Below, piece by piece: positions 33,937 through 43,767 of a DNA stretch of 64,000 nt; position 1 is the first letter of the stretch, and the number at the start of each line of letters is the position of its first letter. Both the position numbers and the translations under genes were made by a program. A model generated the notes under the pieces. That model saw only the letters and a list, made by a program, of their open reading frames with translations. It searched no databases and had not been told where the DNA came from. This stretch comes from Isoetes taiwanensis. Taxonomy: Eukaryota > Streptophyta > Lycopodiopsida > Isoetales > Isoetaceae. Location of the stretch: positions 246,001 through 310,000 of the forward strand of contig JAJEKV010000286.1 in assembly GCA_021234155.1 (NCBI GenBank), written 5' to 3'.

Positions 33937-34502
33937 GATGTTCTTGGTTGACCAAGAACTAGCACTGACCATAACCAGAAAAGTAGTCTAACAGGCCTAT
34001 AGGGGTGTGAAATAAACATTTCCACCATTGAACCGCGAAAACAGGGGAAAATTTTTTTCTCCTAGGTAGTGGGTCAGGAATTAGGTTAAGTGTTAGACGA
34101 AGGAATAAATGAGTCAAATTTACCTTCTAGTAAAATTAGAGTGAAAATTATGCATCTGCATCAAATTTCACCTAAAATGGGTCGAAGAATCATGCCAATC
34201 GGAGACCCGAGTGAAAAATGGTGCAAATCCATAATTAACACCTCAAACCATTAGGAAATTTGAAAATTTAAAGCTATAATACGAATTTCAGTAGATATTA
34301 AAAATTAAATATACATTAATAATAAGGGTACTATAGAGTAATTAATAAGGGGGGCTAATAAGTAGGCCTATTAATGATAGGAGAATATTCCCAGGGACCC
34401 TTCCTTTTAAATAGTCTTGCCACCTCATTTTCCCTCCAAACCTTTCCTCCACCCTATCTCTCTTGATCAGCCTTACGTCATCTGTTTTCCCTACCGTTAA
34501 GT

Positions 34503-35584
34503 ATGGCAAGAACCAAGCAAACCTACAGGAAACCTGGCCCTCCATGGCGCAGGCAGCAGGGCGGCACGTCAAGAAGGTCCCCGAGCACCTTCGGCCGAAG
34601 CCAGGCGACGAGGAGTTTCCCTCCAGCAGCAGCGACGCCACCTATCACGACGCTGAGGAGGACGCACCTACCAGTAGCTCTTCATCAGCAGGCACCCAGA
34701 GAACCGGAGAATCCCGTCACTTCGGGCCTTCGGACACTGAGGTGGAAGAACAGGTGGAAGAGCAGGTTGAAGAGCAGCCTCAGCACCAGACCCAGGAAGC
34801 GGGCCCTTCAGTGCCCAAGAAAAAGGGCAAGGAGAAGGTTACTGAGTGGCCAGAAGAGAGGGCTGCTAGGAAGAAGAGGGAACGGGAGCGGGAGCTAAGG
34901 GAGCAGGAGAGGCGCACCAAGAGAAGGAACGACCGGCCTCGCACGACCGTCGTTATTGAAGAACCCCGGCGGGAGGAGATAGAAGAGGAGGTTGAAGAGG
35001 AAGAGGAGCAGGAGGAGGACGCTGACCGAAGACCACCTTACCCAGTGTGGCCCGACCCACCTAAGGTGATCAAGAAGCAGAAGGCGGGCGAGCGTCCGTT
35101 TGCCATAAAGGAGGAGCGCCTGTTCAGACGCCGCCTCAAAGCATACCAGGAATACCTCCGTCGGTGGACGAGGTATAATGATTGGTACTGCCGGCAATAC
35201 ATCCAACGCACCGTGGAGGGGGGCCGGCCACCAAAGAAGCAGCCCAAGCCGCCGCCGCCACGACCGGAGAAGCCGAAGAAGGTCCATCACGGGCCTAATT
35301 CGATACACTCCCGTGTCTTCCGGGAGATTAAGCACTTTCAACAGTGCACTAATCTCCTGATTAGGAAGAAGCCCTTTGAGCGGCTCATGCGGGAGGTGAT
35401 GCAGGAGTTCGTCACCGACTACAGGGTGACGTCGCTCACAACTCGGGTACTACAGGTGGCCGCTGAGGCCGAGCTCACCCAGTTGTTTGAGGAAGGGAAC
35501 CTCTGCGCGATCCACGCGAAGAGGGTGACCCTGATGCCCAAGGACATACACTTGGCGCGTCGCATCCGCAAGGAACGCCCTTGA
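34503..35584 (+). CDS. GYP2 first extra ORF: histone H3-fold protein with acidic/coiled linker (frameshifted copy)
   Basis: The ATG at 34503 (good context, A at -3 and G at +4) opens [12 protein letters not shown], identical to the H3 N-terminus for seven residues. The rest lies in the other frame, open from 34463 to 35584. That frame has a Ser- and Glu-rich region, a highly charged segment ([20 protein letters not shown]), a Pro/Lys-rich stretch ([13 protein letters not shown]) and a C-terminal histone fold (35321-35581). The fold begins [19 protein letters not shown] and ends [28 protein letters not shown]. It aligns without gaps to canonical H3 residues 49-135; by hand 55 of 87 residues match. 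Cys110 and His113 equivalents are kept. Loop 1 has H3 length, not the longer CENH3 form. A one-base indel between tail and fold is the simplest explanation for the frame change. A chromatin role is inferred; targeting is unknown. Confidence 0.85.
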
Positions 35585-35793
35585 GGATGAAGTTTTGTAT
35601 AAATTAATGTAATTGCTAAGTTTTTCCTCATATAAATATAAAATTTTGTTGAAAAGTAACTTCAATTTTGTATAAAAAATGTGTTTAAGTAGCTCAATTT
35701 TACCTTAGTTTTGACCATTGAAATTGGAATGTTGAAAGAAAAATTAATTAGTTAGAAACCCTAGCTTAATTAGTAAAAAAATGGCCAAACTGG

Positions 35794-36072
35794 CGAAACC
35801 GGGTCGCGTCGCAAAAAACGCGTCTGCGCCCTTGACGCAGGGCCATTTCTCGCGACGCCACCCGATTTCGGCATTTTCATGCCAATTCATGCCCAATTCA
35901 AGTAAGAAAAGTTGCTAGTTAGGTTAGAAGCATGCTGAAAAGTCATGTTAGGATGTCTAAATTCCAAAAAACCCCTCATAGAAATTAAATTTACCCGAAA
36001 CCGGGTCGCGTCGCGAAAAACGCGTCTGCGCCCCCGACGCAGAGCTAATTCTCGCGACGCCACCCGATTTCG
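35794..36072 (+). repeat. Pair of 77-bp direct repeats between the two extra ORFs of GYP2
   Basis: 35794-35870 and 35996-36072 both run from CGAAACCGGGTCGCGTCGC to CGCGACGCCACCCGATTTCG with few differences. They are GC-rich in an AT-rich spacer and contain self-complementary pieces. They could be an internal promoter, a splicing or translation signal, or a recombination relic. Confidence 0.85.
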
Positions 36073-36365
36073 CCCAAAGTTGCCCAATTTGACCAATTTT
36101 GACCCAACAAACTGCCATGTAGTGTTTCTTGCTTTGCTTTGCTTAGAATTGCACTTCATGGTAGTTCATTTGGACACCCATGGCCATAAATTTGGGGTCT
36201 TCTCTCATCAAGAACCTTTGTGCACGGAACCCGAGGTATTCCTAGTCTATAAAAAGGGCCCCATTTGTCATTTTTCTTCCCATCAGAACTGCTCTCAGCC
36301 CCTTTGGCGATTTTCTAGTACTTCGCCAATTCCCATCAACCATTTTTCATAACCATCTTTGCTCA

Positions 36366-37886
36366 ATGGTGCCATCAAGCTTTGTTAGATGGTACAATGA
36401 CTCCAATCACATCCGTGAATTCCCTGCTGAGCAAGCCTTTCATGTCTTTGATCACCTCTTTGATCTTCATGCCACCTTAACTAGAACTCCTTACTACACT
36501 GACATCATTTGCCAATATGATCAGCACATTCTACCCGGGGAAGTTAGCTTGCCACCTAGGGGAGGGAAATGGGTTTCCTTAGACACTATTACCCAAGCCA
36601 TAGGTGGGGGATCCAGGGGCAAGAATAGGCTCTGGGATAGAACCAGAAACATGCCCGACTACATGACGTGTAAACATCATAGGCATAGGTATGTCTCAAA
36701 CCAAGCAGCCTTAGCCTTATTCATGCAGTACAGGGCAGTTAACCAACTGGGGGAGCCGTCAATTCAACCTTTGGATTTAGCACCTCTCGACACTCGGGCA
36801 GCGGCAGCCCAGATAAGCATCCATGAGATCGAGACTACGGCATACGAGCGTTACGGCTCCACATCACAAGCACCCATGTTGCAGATTGAGCAGGATTACG
36901 AAGAGGAGGAGGAAGAGAACCCAAGTTGGGAGATAAGGGAGGCAAGAAGGATGGAGAGGCGCTTAGCTCAACAACAGGAAGCACTAAGGTGGGACTTCGA
37001 ACCCCCAGTAGGTATCACGGCCCTCACCCCAGTGATCGTCGACGGCGAGGAGTACATATTCGCCACCGACATCCTCAACCTTCCCTATTGCCAAGAGGAG
37101 GGCCTCAGGATCGATGAGCTCCTAAGCCTTATGGCACAAGAACAGGGTAGTGACTTCATCGACTACTCCTACCAAGAGATTCCACGGGAGGTAGCCGAGC
37201 GACACTCCTATGCAGGGGAAACTATGTCGGACATCCAGGCATATCAACAGATTAGGTACATGTTTCAGCAACAGGAACCCATCATCCCAGAAGAAGAGTT
37301 TCAAGAAATCCAAAGCAGGTTGTACAAGCCGGGAAGAGGCCCAAGCTCCAGCCGACCAGTGCGCTCCAGGAGCATGCGCGAATCATCTAGCAGCATCAAT
37401 TTGGAGAACGCAACAACTATGTGGAGGGACCACGAAGATCTTACCGCAATAGATGTGTTCGGCGAGGCAGCTCAAAGGAAGAGTACGGGAGCCACGGGGC
37501 CGCACAGGGGTAAATCACTCAGGTACTATCTTCCGGCCCTTAGCCAGGGACAGATGATAGTCTTCCACAAGGAGTTCAGCCCAAGGGGTGAAGAATCCGT
37601 GGCGCTCCTCATAGCACTTTCAGGCTTTGGACACCACGCAAGGATAGATTTCGGGATGGACCATGTAATCCTCTTCAAAAGATCTGTAGCCCTTCATGCC
37701 CTCGACTTCGCAAGGGGCCACCTCAGGGATGCGCACTTGTCAGTAGTGGCGGCAACGGCGCCAGAACTTCCGGCACCACAATTGGCAAGAGCATTGGAGG
37801 GAGGATCGGCGGCCAGAATCCTGCAGAACATGGGCAAGGGTACAACGTTCAAGAAAATCAAGAACTTCTTCAAGCGACATCGTTGA
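36366..37886 (+). CDS. GYP2 second extra ORF, conserved in GYP1, function unknown
   Basis: 506 codons, uninterrupted, starting MVPSSFVRWYND. No known domain recognised. Visible parts: an N-terminal region rich in aromatics and His, an acidic stretch (DYEEEEEENPSWEI), a Gln-rich helical part, a Ser/Arg-rich linker (SSSRPVRSRSMRESSSS), a compact hydrophobic domain (LSQGQMIVFHKEFSPRGEES through VILFKRSVALHALDFA) and a very basic end (FKKIKNFFKRHR). The compact domain aligns with GYP1 (FTSRQVLFFAKAIAPEAEA through VILVNRDLAIAVFD), and so do DGEEYIFATDIL with AGDQDYLLLSDIQ. Lying between the H3 ORF and gag in both elements, it is probably part of the same accessory module. Retained open frame argues for recent function. 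Confidence 0.8.
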   Translation: MVPSSFVRWYNDSNHIREFPAEQAFHVFDHLFDLHATLTRTPYYTDIICQYDQHILPGEVSLPPRGGKWVSLDTITQAIGGGSRGKNRLWDRTRNMPDYMTCKHHRHRYVSNQAALALFMQYRAVNQLGEPSIQPLDLAPLDTRAAAAQISIHEIETTAYERYGSTSQAPMLQIEQDYEEEEEENPSWEIREARRMERRLAQQQEALRWDFEPPVGITALTPVIVDGEEYIFATDILNLPYCQEEGLRIDELLSLMAQEQGSDFIDYSYQEIPREVAERHSYAGETMSDIQAYQQIRYMFQQQEPIIPEEEFQEIQSRLYKPGRGPSSSRPVRSRSMRESSSSINLENATTMWRDHEDLTAIDVFGEAAQRKSTGATGPHRGKSLRYYLPALSQGQMIVFHKEFSPRGEESVALLIALSGFGHHARIDFGMDHVILFKRSVALHALDFARGHLRDAHLSVVAATAPELPAPQLARALEGGSAARILQNMGKGTTFKKIKNFFKRHR

Positions 37887-38209
37887 TGGGAAACTTGTTT
37901 TATTAATTAATCAAGTGTATTGTAACTCTTTTCGCTATTATCATGTAACTTATGAAATGTATTTCTAAATGCTAATTAATGTCTTACCATGATCTTGACT
38001 TATAAATGGAATTTTCATATAATTTCTTTTACACCGAACAACAATTCAATTGTAAGAAGGAATGATTAATGTGTAAACCAAATAACAAGTATTGATGATC
38101 AATCCTTGCAGCAAGGAACTCCGGCTCAGGTCCCCAAGGCCACGGCCGTCAACATCAATGGATCCCCAGGAACCTATTCGGACGTGATCAGGATGACAAC
38201 AACGACGAT
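37887..38209 (+). other. GYP2 spacer before gag
   Basis: AT-rich DNA after the second extra ORF, ending in AATCCTTGCAG at 38101-38111, a good splice-acceptor match, followed by GC-richer sequence leading into gag. It may be a 3' intron end used to make a gag mRNA. Confidence 0.4.
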
Positions 38210-39062
38210 ATGACGCCGGAAGCAATCAACGCGAGGCTTGTCCAGATGAGGAACCAGATGCATCAGCTAATCCACTGGGCCACCCCATTGATGAATGCCC
38301 AAGAATATGCACCTGCTCCACCACCACCTCCACCGCTACCTCAGCAAGGCATCGAGGAAGGTCCACAGCAGGAAGGGCAGGATAATCAGGGGAATGTCAG
38401 AGACAAGAAGAGGAAAAGGAGAAACAGAAGATCTCCAACTCCACCTAACTCCAGCTCATCAGACACTTCAGACAGTCATGACAGTTCTAGCTCAGAAAGT
38501 GAGTCCGACACTCCACAAGTAAGAGCCAGGGCAAGGAAGGCAGATGACTATCAGAAGAAGGTTGACAGTGCTATGAGCAATGTGTGGAAGACAAGGAAGT
38601 TGGGTCAGTTCTCAGGAAAGGATAGGTCAGGTATGGAGGCAGAAGCATGGCTTGACGAAATGGAAGAATTTGGCAACTCTTATAGCATGAAGGACAAAGA
38701 TATAGGGAAAGTTGCTACAGCAAACTTGATAGAAGCAGCTAGAATCTGGTGGAAAGGCTATGCTAAGTCTAACAAGCTCAAAGAAAACATTGGTGCATTC
38801 AAGACCTTCCAAAGGTTTCGCGAAGCATTATGTGCCAAGATCGCGACACCAGCGTGCAGATCCGCCAGTTCTATAGGCTGAACCGTGGTACATTGTCGAT
38901 TAGCAAAGTACGAGAGGAATTTATGCGGCTCGAACTCCATGTTCCCGAGTATCGAAAAGACAAGCGGTTGACACCTACATGAAGGGTTGAACAAAGAATA
39001 TCAAGAGGCTTGTTAGAGCAATCAACCCAAAAGTCGCTAAGGTAAGTCAAGACAAAGCTATA
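38210..39062 (+). pseudogene. GYP2 gag, N-terminal and capsid part (frameshifted)
   Basis: Starts MTPEAINARLVQMRNQ, followed by a Pro-rich stretch, a Ser/Asp linker and the capsid-type region with VWKTRKLGQFSGKDRSG, AWLDEMEEFGNSYSM and RIWWKGYAK. Near 38840 the frame shifts. The expected continuation ([44 protein letters not shown]) can be read over 38850-39070 with further single-base changes. Gag is therefore broken in two in this copy, or the assembly carries indels. Confidence 0.88.
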
Positions 39063-39065
39063 AGT

Positions 39066-42000
39066 TTGGAGGAAGCACCACCAACTCCAGCAGAGAAACA
39101 GTCGGCTTTCAAGGGTAGAGCTTCAGGGCAGTACCAAGGGCAATACCAGAGTAAGCAATCAGCAGCTACGCCATCAGGGGGCCGGCAGCATGAAAAGGTT
39201 CAGGGTAAGACCTTTGGGGACCGTAAGCCACAGAATGCATCAGGGGGCAGTGTGCTAAAGCGTATCCTAGACAGTCTGACGAAAGAGAAGAGACAGGAGT
39301 GTATCGAGAAGAAGCTTTGTTTCAGGTGCTTCCAGCCAGGGCACCGAACACATGATTGCCCATTCGTCATGCAGGCAGCTTTGGCAGAACTTATGGATTG
39401 GGATTCTCCAACGGAAGCGGATGAAGACGACGACCAGCATGAGGCCCAGGACTTCATAGATGGTGAGTGTCATATATGTGCAAACATTGAGTCAGGTGAT
39501 ATTGAGGATCAGTCAACAGTCATTGCGGCTGATGGGATCATAGATAGTAATCCATATGTAGTCCTCATAGACACAGGTAGCTCTCATAACTTCGCCTCTC
39601 CCAGGCTGGCTGCCCTAATGAAGAATAAGGTATTGAAGTCTAAGCCAAGGCCAGTTGCTATGGCAAACGGCGCCATTCGACACACTAAGGGGAGGAGGAT
39701 CACATTCGACATAGACCTTAGTGGAAGTAAGTGGCCGATGGGAGCAGAAGTCATGGAGATTGGAAGGTATGACCTTATAGTAGGCATGGAATTCTTGAAG
39801 CCAGCCAAAGCCATGATTGATTTGCGGCCCTTAACGGTCGCCATGACGGCACCGGACGGCACCAAATTCATAGTGAAAGGTAAGAAGGCAGCTCCTTCCA
39901 TGCAGTGTATTTCTTTGAAGCACCTAAGGAAAAGTATAGAAAGAAATAAGGTGGATTATATTTTGAGGTTAGTGGCAATTGAGCCCAATAAGCAGGATGG
40001 AAGCGATCAAAAGGGGAATCAATTGCCCAGGCCAGTAGCAAGGCTCATCTCAGAATTTAAGGATGTATTCCCGGATGAAATCCGGCAATTACCACCTTAT
40101 AGGGGTGTAGAATGTGAAATCACATTAGCTCCAGATGCTAAGCCTACCAGCAAGGCACCTTACAGGATGAGCACCCCAGAATTGATAGAACTCAAGAAGC
40201 AGCTCCAGGAATTGCTTGAGCTTGGGTTTATTAGAGCAAGTGTGCCTCCTTTTGGAGCACCTATACTCTTTGTGAAGAAGAAGGATGGGAGCTTAAGAAT
40301 GTGCATAGACTATCGGCAGCTCAACAAGCAGACAATAAAGAATAAGTATGCATTGCCAAGGGCAGATGATTTGATGGACCAGCTCCAAGGAGCAAGGGTA
40401 TTCTCAAAAATTGACTTAAGATCAGGATACCATCAGATAAGAATAAAGGAAGAGGATATCCATAAGACCGCTTTCAGAACGCGGTATGGTCACTTTGAGT
40501 TCACAGTAATGCCCTTTGGGTTGTCGAACGCTCCAGCAACTTTTATGCGCCTCATGAACGACGTCTTCAGGGAATTTCTAGATGAGTTTGTCATTGTTTT
40601 CTTCGACGACATTCTAGTCTACAGCAAGTCCATTGAAGATCATGATCAGCATTTGAGAAGGGTGTTGGAAAAGTTGAGACGGCATCGCTTGTATGGCAAG
40701 CTCTCCAAATGCCACTTTGCTACCCAAAGAGTGGAGTACTTGGGCCATGTAATATCAGCGGAAGGGATTTCCACCGACCCCGCAAAGATTGAAGCAGTAG
40801 TCGATTGGCCAGCTCCAAGGAATGTAGCAGAAGTAAGAAGCTTTCTTGGGTTAGCGGGATATTACAGAAAGTTCGTGAAGGACTTTGCTAAGTGGGCGTC
40901 CCCTTTGACGGACCTCACTAAGAGCGTTAAGGTGAAAGATTGGAGAGCACATTGGCTAGAGAAAGTCCAAGTTTCCTTTGAGAAGCTCAAGGAGGCCTTA
41001 ACATCAGCTCCAGTGCTCGTCCTTCCCGACCCAAGTAAAGACAAGCTTGTGGCCACGGATGCAAGCAAGTTAGCAACAGGGGCAGTCTTGATGCAAGAAG
41101 AAAGGGTAGTCGCCTACGACTCAAAGAAGATGAACGACGCCGAGCAACGCTACCCAACCCATGATCAGGAGCTCCTAGCCATTGTCAGGGCACTAAGGAT
41201 TTGGAGGCATTATTTGCTGGGAAGGAAGTTTCAGTTAGATACTGATCACCAGAGCCTCCAGTATCTTTTCACCCAACCACTCCTCAACCTAAGGCAAAGG
41301 AGGTGGATGGAATTCCTTGAGGAATATGATTTTGATATAGTATATAAGCCCGACAAGCTTAATGTTGTGGCAGATGCTCTCTCCAGGAGACCGCTTCAGA
41401 CAAGAACGCATTGTAATGCGATCTCCACTCTTTCGAGTGAGTTTGGTAAGAAGATTGAGGAGACCCTACCATTGGATGAGGACTTCAAGGAAGTATGGGA
41501 AAGCCTTTCTAGAGAGGCTAGAACAGATAAGGAACGGGAGGCCTTCAAGCATTATAAGAAGGAAGGCAACCTGTTGTATCATAAGCATAAGTTGTGTGTG
41601 CCCGAATCATCAGGGGTAAGGAAGCTAATCCTTCATGACACACACAACAGCCCAATAGCAGGGCATGCAGGGTTTATGAAGACTTACTTCAAGATTCGAA
41701 GTAGTTATTTCTGGCCAGGGATGAAGAAACAGATAGCCAGGTATATTCGGGAATGCCAGTTGTGTCAGCAGACCAAAGCAGAGCAGCTCCGAATTCCAGG
41801 TGCCTTAGAGCCATTGGCGGTGCCAAATGCTAAGTGGGAGGTCATAAGTATGGATTTTATCACCGGACTCCCTAGAACTCTTCGAGGCAAGGATGCATTG
41901 ATGGTTGTTGTAGACAAATTATCTAAGATGGCACATTTTGTGCCTTGCAGAACTACGGACACCGCATTAGATACTGCCAAGCTATTTGTAAAGGAGATTT

Positions 42001-42485
42001 TTAGACTCCATGGCATGCCTCGAGAGATAATTTCAGATAGGGATTCCAAATTTATGAGTGCCTTTTGGCAAGACCTCTTTAGCACGATCCAGACGAAGCT
42101 CTCCATGAGCACGGCATATCATCCCCAAACAGATGGTCAGACGGAGAGGACGAATCGCATCATCGAGGATATGCTTCGAAGCTTTGTGTGGAACAAGCAG
42201 TCCAAGTGGGATGAGTACATCCACTTGGTGGAGTTCGCCTACAATAGTGCCAAGCAGGAGTCATCTCAGATGTCTCCTTTCATGGTAAATTACGGGTACC
42301 AGTGCTTAACCCCGGATACTTGGCACAATCCTGTGTCAAAAGTGGAAGTATCCCAGCAAATGCTAGGAGACATGCAGCAGCTGGTGGAAGAAGTAAGGGG
42401 TTACCTCCTAGCAGCAAGAAGTCGGGCAAAGAGTGTAATGGCTGCAAGCACGGCAGACCGTAAGAGAGTTCGAGGTAGGCGATAG
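39066..42485 (+). CDS. GYP2 gag C-terminus and pol: zinc knuckle, protease, RT, RNase H, integrase
   Basis: 1139-codon open frame. The ATG is internal; translation should begin in gag upstream. Domains by residue: CCHC knuckle C85-C88-H93-C98 ([14 protein letters not shown]); aspartic protease [13 protein letters not shown] with Asp169; RT about 330-560 with [27 protein letters not shown] and catalytic FFDD at 512-515; RNase H about 655-780 with [11 protein letters not shown] and [10 protein letters not shown]; integrase HHCC finger ([13 protein letters not shown] ... [11 protein letters not shown]), then DDE residues in [19 protein letters not shown] and [16 protein letters not shown]. The frame fails at about 42440, where VADKHR is expected, and stops at 42485. 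Every catalytic residue I can check is present. Order PR-RT-RH-IN marks Ty3/gypsy. Confidence 0.97.
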   Translation: MEEAPPTPAEKQSAFKGRASGQYQGQYQSKQSAATPSGGRQHEKVQGKTFGDRKPQNASGGSVLKRILDSLTKEKRQECIEKKLCFRCFQPGHRTHDCPFVMQAALAELMDWDSPTEADEDDDQHEAQDFIDGECHICANIESGDIEDQSTVIAADGIIDSNPYVVLIDTGSSHNFASPRLAALMKNKVLKSKPRPVAMANGAIRHTKGRRITFDIDLSGSKWPMGAEVMEIGRYDLIVGMEFLKPAKAMIDLRPLTVAMTAPDGTKFIVKGKKAAPSMQCISLKHLRKSIERNKVDYILRLVAIEPNKQDGSDQKGNQLPRPVARLISEFKDVFPDEIRQLPPYRGVECEITLAPDAKPTSKAPYRMSTPELIELKKQLQELLELGFIRASVPPFGAPILFVKKKDGSLRMCIDYRQLNKQTIKNKYALPRADDLMDQLQGARVFSKIDLRSGYHQIRIKEEDIHKTAFRTRYGHFEFTVMPFGLSNAPATFMRLMNDVFREFLDEFVIVFFDDILVYSKSIEDHDQHLRRVLEKLRRHRLYGKLSKCHFATQRVEYLGHVISAEGISTDPAKIEAVVDWPAPRNVAEVRSFLGLAGYYRKFVKDFAKWASPLTDLTKSVKVKDWRAHWLEKVQVSFEKLKEALTSAPVLVLPDPSKDKLVATDASKLATGAVLMQEERVVAYDSKKMNDAEQRYPTHDQELLAIVRALRIWRHYLLGRKFQLDTDHQSLQYLFTQPLLNLRQRRWMEFLEEYDFDIVYKPDKLNVVADALSRRPLQTRTHCNAISTLSSEFGKKIEETLPLDEDFKEVWESLSREARTDKEREAFKHYKKEGNLLYHKHKLCVPESSGVRKLILHDTHNSPIAGHAGFMKTYFKIRSSYFWPGMKKQIARYIRECQLCQQTKAEQLRIPGALEPLAVPNAKWEVISMDFITGLPRTLRGKDALMVVVDKLSKMAHFVPCRTTDTALDTAKLFVKEIFRLHGMPREIISDRDSKFMSAFWQDLFSTIQTKLSMSTAYHPQTDGQTERTNRIIEDMLRSFVWNKQSKWDEYIHLVEFAYNSAKQESSQMSPFMVNYGYQCLTPDTWHNPVSKVEVSQQMLGDMQQLVEEVRGYLLAARSRAKSVMAASTADRKRVRGRR

Positions 42486-42486
42486 C

Positions 42487-42954
42487 GTGTGGTTGAAGAT
42501 CAAGGTTAAGCAAGCTAAGCTTCGGATTGGGAGTTGTAAGAAGCTTGCCCCTAGGTGGGCTGGTCCGTTCAAGATTTTGGAGAGAGTGGGTTCCCAAGCC
42601 TACAAGTTGGATCTTCCGGCCCATCTGAAGGTTCACAAGGTTTTCCACGTAAGTTTATTGAAAAGGCACAATCCTAACCCTGAGGAGGTCTTGGATACTC
42701 CAACTTTGTTGGAAATGACGGAAGAGCAAGTGGAAATTGTGCCTGAGTTACTTCTTGATAAGTCATTCAAGAAGACTAGGAGGTCTCAGTTCCTCCAATA
42801 TTTGGTCAAGTGGAAGCACTTGCCCGTGGAAGACGCGACATGGGTATTGAAGCAGGATTTGGAGAAGCAATACCCAGATTTTATGAAGGAGTTTGATGGG
42901 CTGAGTCGTCTCAGGCTTAGTGGACCCGACTCGCTTCGCCGGAGGTTAGCTTAG
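42487..42954 (+). CDS. GYP2 integrase C-terminus and chromodomain
   Basis: Frame-shifted continuation of pol; it opens at VWLKIKVKQAKLRIG and is not an independent gene. Contains LAPRWAGPFKILERVG, VFHVSLLKRHNP and then the chromodomain LQYLVKWKHLPVEDATWVL. The tryptophans of KWK and ATW remain, but the aromatic normally after KWKG is Leu and the N-terminal cage Tyr is missing. Methyl-lysine binding is therefore doubtful. Such domains direct chromoviral integration to heterochromatin (family knowledge). Confidence 0.92.
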   Translation: MWLKIKVKQAKLRIGSCKKLAPRWAGPFKILERVGSQAYKLDLPAHLKVHKVFHVSLLKRHNPNPEEVLDTPTLLEMTEEQVEIVPELLLDKSFKKTRRSQFLQYLVKWKHLPVEDATWVLKQDLEKQYPDFMKEFDGLSRLRLSGPDSLRRRLA

Positions 42955-43753
42955 TATGCTTCTTAGTTAGCCTCTAGCTCTGGCGGGGTGTATTCTAGTT
43001 AGTGGAATACATATGCGAATCTTGGAACATATGGGTGATGATGGGATAAGCCTTTGGCGTTCCCTAGGCAACATGCACCAAGGGTGATGCATGACCACTA
43101 GGGTCATGCGAGGAGAGAGAAGGAAAGGCATGGTGCGATGATGGGACATCGATTCGATGCTCCCTATGCCCACGATGTGAAGCACCGGCGTAGGGGGTCA
43201 TGGTGAAGGTCAAAGTGATCATGTGCAATGATGGGATCGTGAGGCGTTCCTAGCTTAAAACCCTTGGGGCATGATGCACTAGGGTTTTCGCACCGGGTAA
43301 CCGAGTACAAGGTAGCACTTGATCATGGGCAATGATGGGATCATCTTAAATGGTCCTTAAGCTCAAATCCGAAAGGGCCATGATCGAGTGCAAGGTATTG
43401 GTAAGGGGGGTGGTCCCCTAAAACCACAATTTTATTAATTAGACTAACGTAATGTGCTCCATGTGCAGGCAAGTGAGAAGGAGCATCGAGGTGGGGCGCA
43501 TTACGAGAAGATGGGGAGAACCATAATTTAGATTATGAACCCTAATAACTCTTATAATAATGTTTTGAATTATTGTAAGAAGTAACCTTGTTAAGGCTAT
43601 ATAATTTTGTATAAGTACAAATATAGCCTAAATTTTGACATCTAACTCTTTAATAACAAATTGATCGTTTAAAATTAATTGTATGCGCTTGTATTGTTTT
43701 GCAGGATCAAGTAGGCGCGTCACCTTAGCGCAATGCTGAGGGCAGCATTGTCC
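42955..43753 (+). other. GYP2 3' untranslated region with diverged tandem motif
   Basis: The phrase GATGATGGGAT or CAATGATGGGATC recurs at about 43034, 43138, 43218 and 43330, each followed by a GCCTTTGG/GGCGTTCC-like stretch and a GCAC(C)A..GGG block. These are remnants of a 3' UTR tandem repeat of about 100 bp. No ORF. Confidence 0.6.
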
Positions 43754-43767
43754 TAAGGGGGGGAGAA
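43754..43767 (+). other. GYP2 polypurine tract
   Basis: TAAGGGGGGGAGAA immediately before the 3' LTR; same form as in GYP1. Confidence 0.85.

Noticed and set aside
34895-35341. Antisense Leu/Arg-rich frames opposite the H3 ORF
   Set aside because: Shadow of the charged plus-strand ORF; no independent evidence.
35321-35581. Calling the GYP2 histone fold a centromeric CENH3
   Set aside because: Loop 1 has the same length as canonical H3, without the extra residue(s) typical of plant CENH3, and the C-terminus ARRIRKERP is H3-like. Tail and linker are unlike either.
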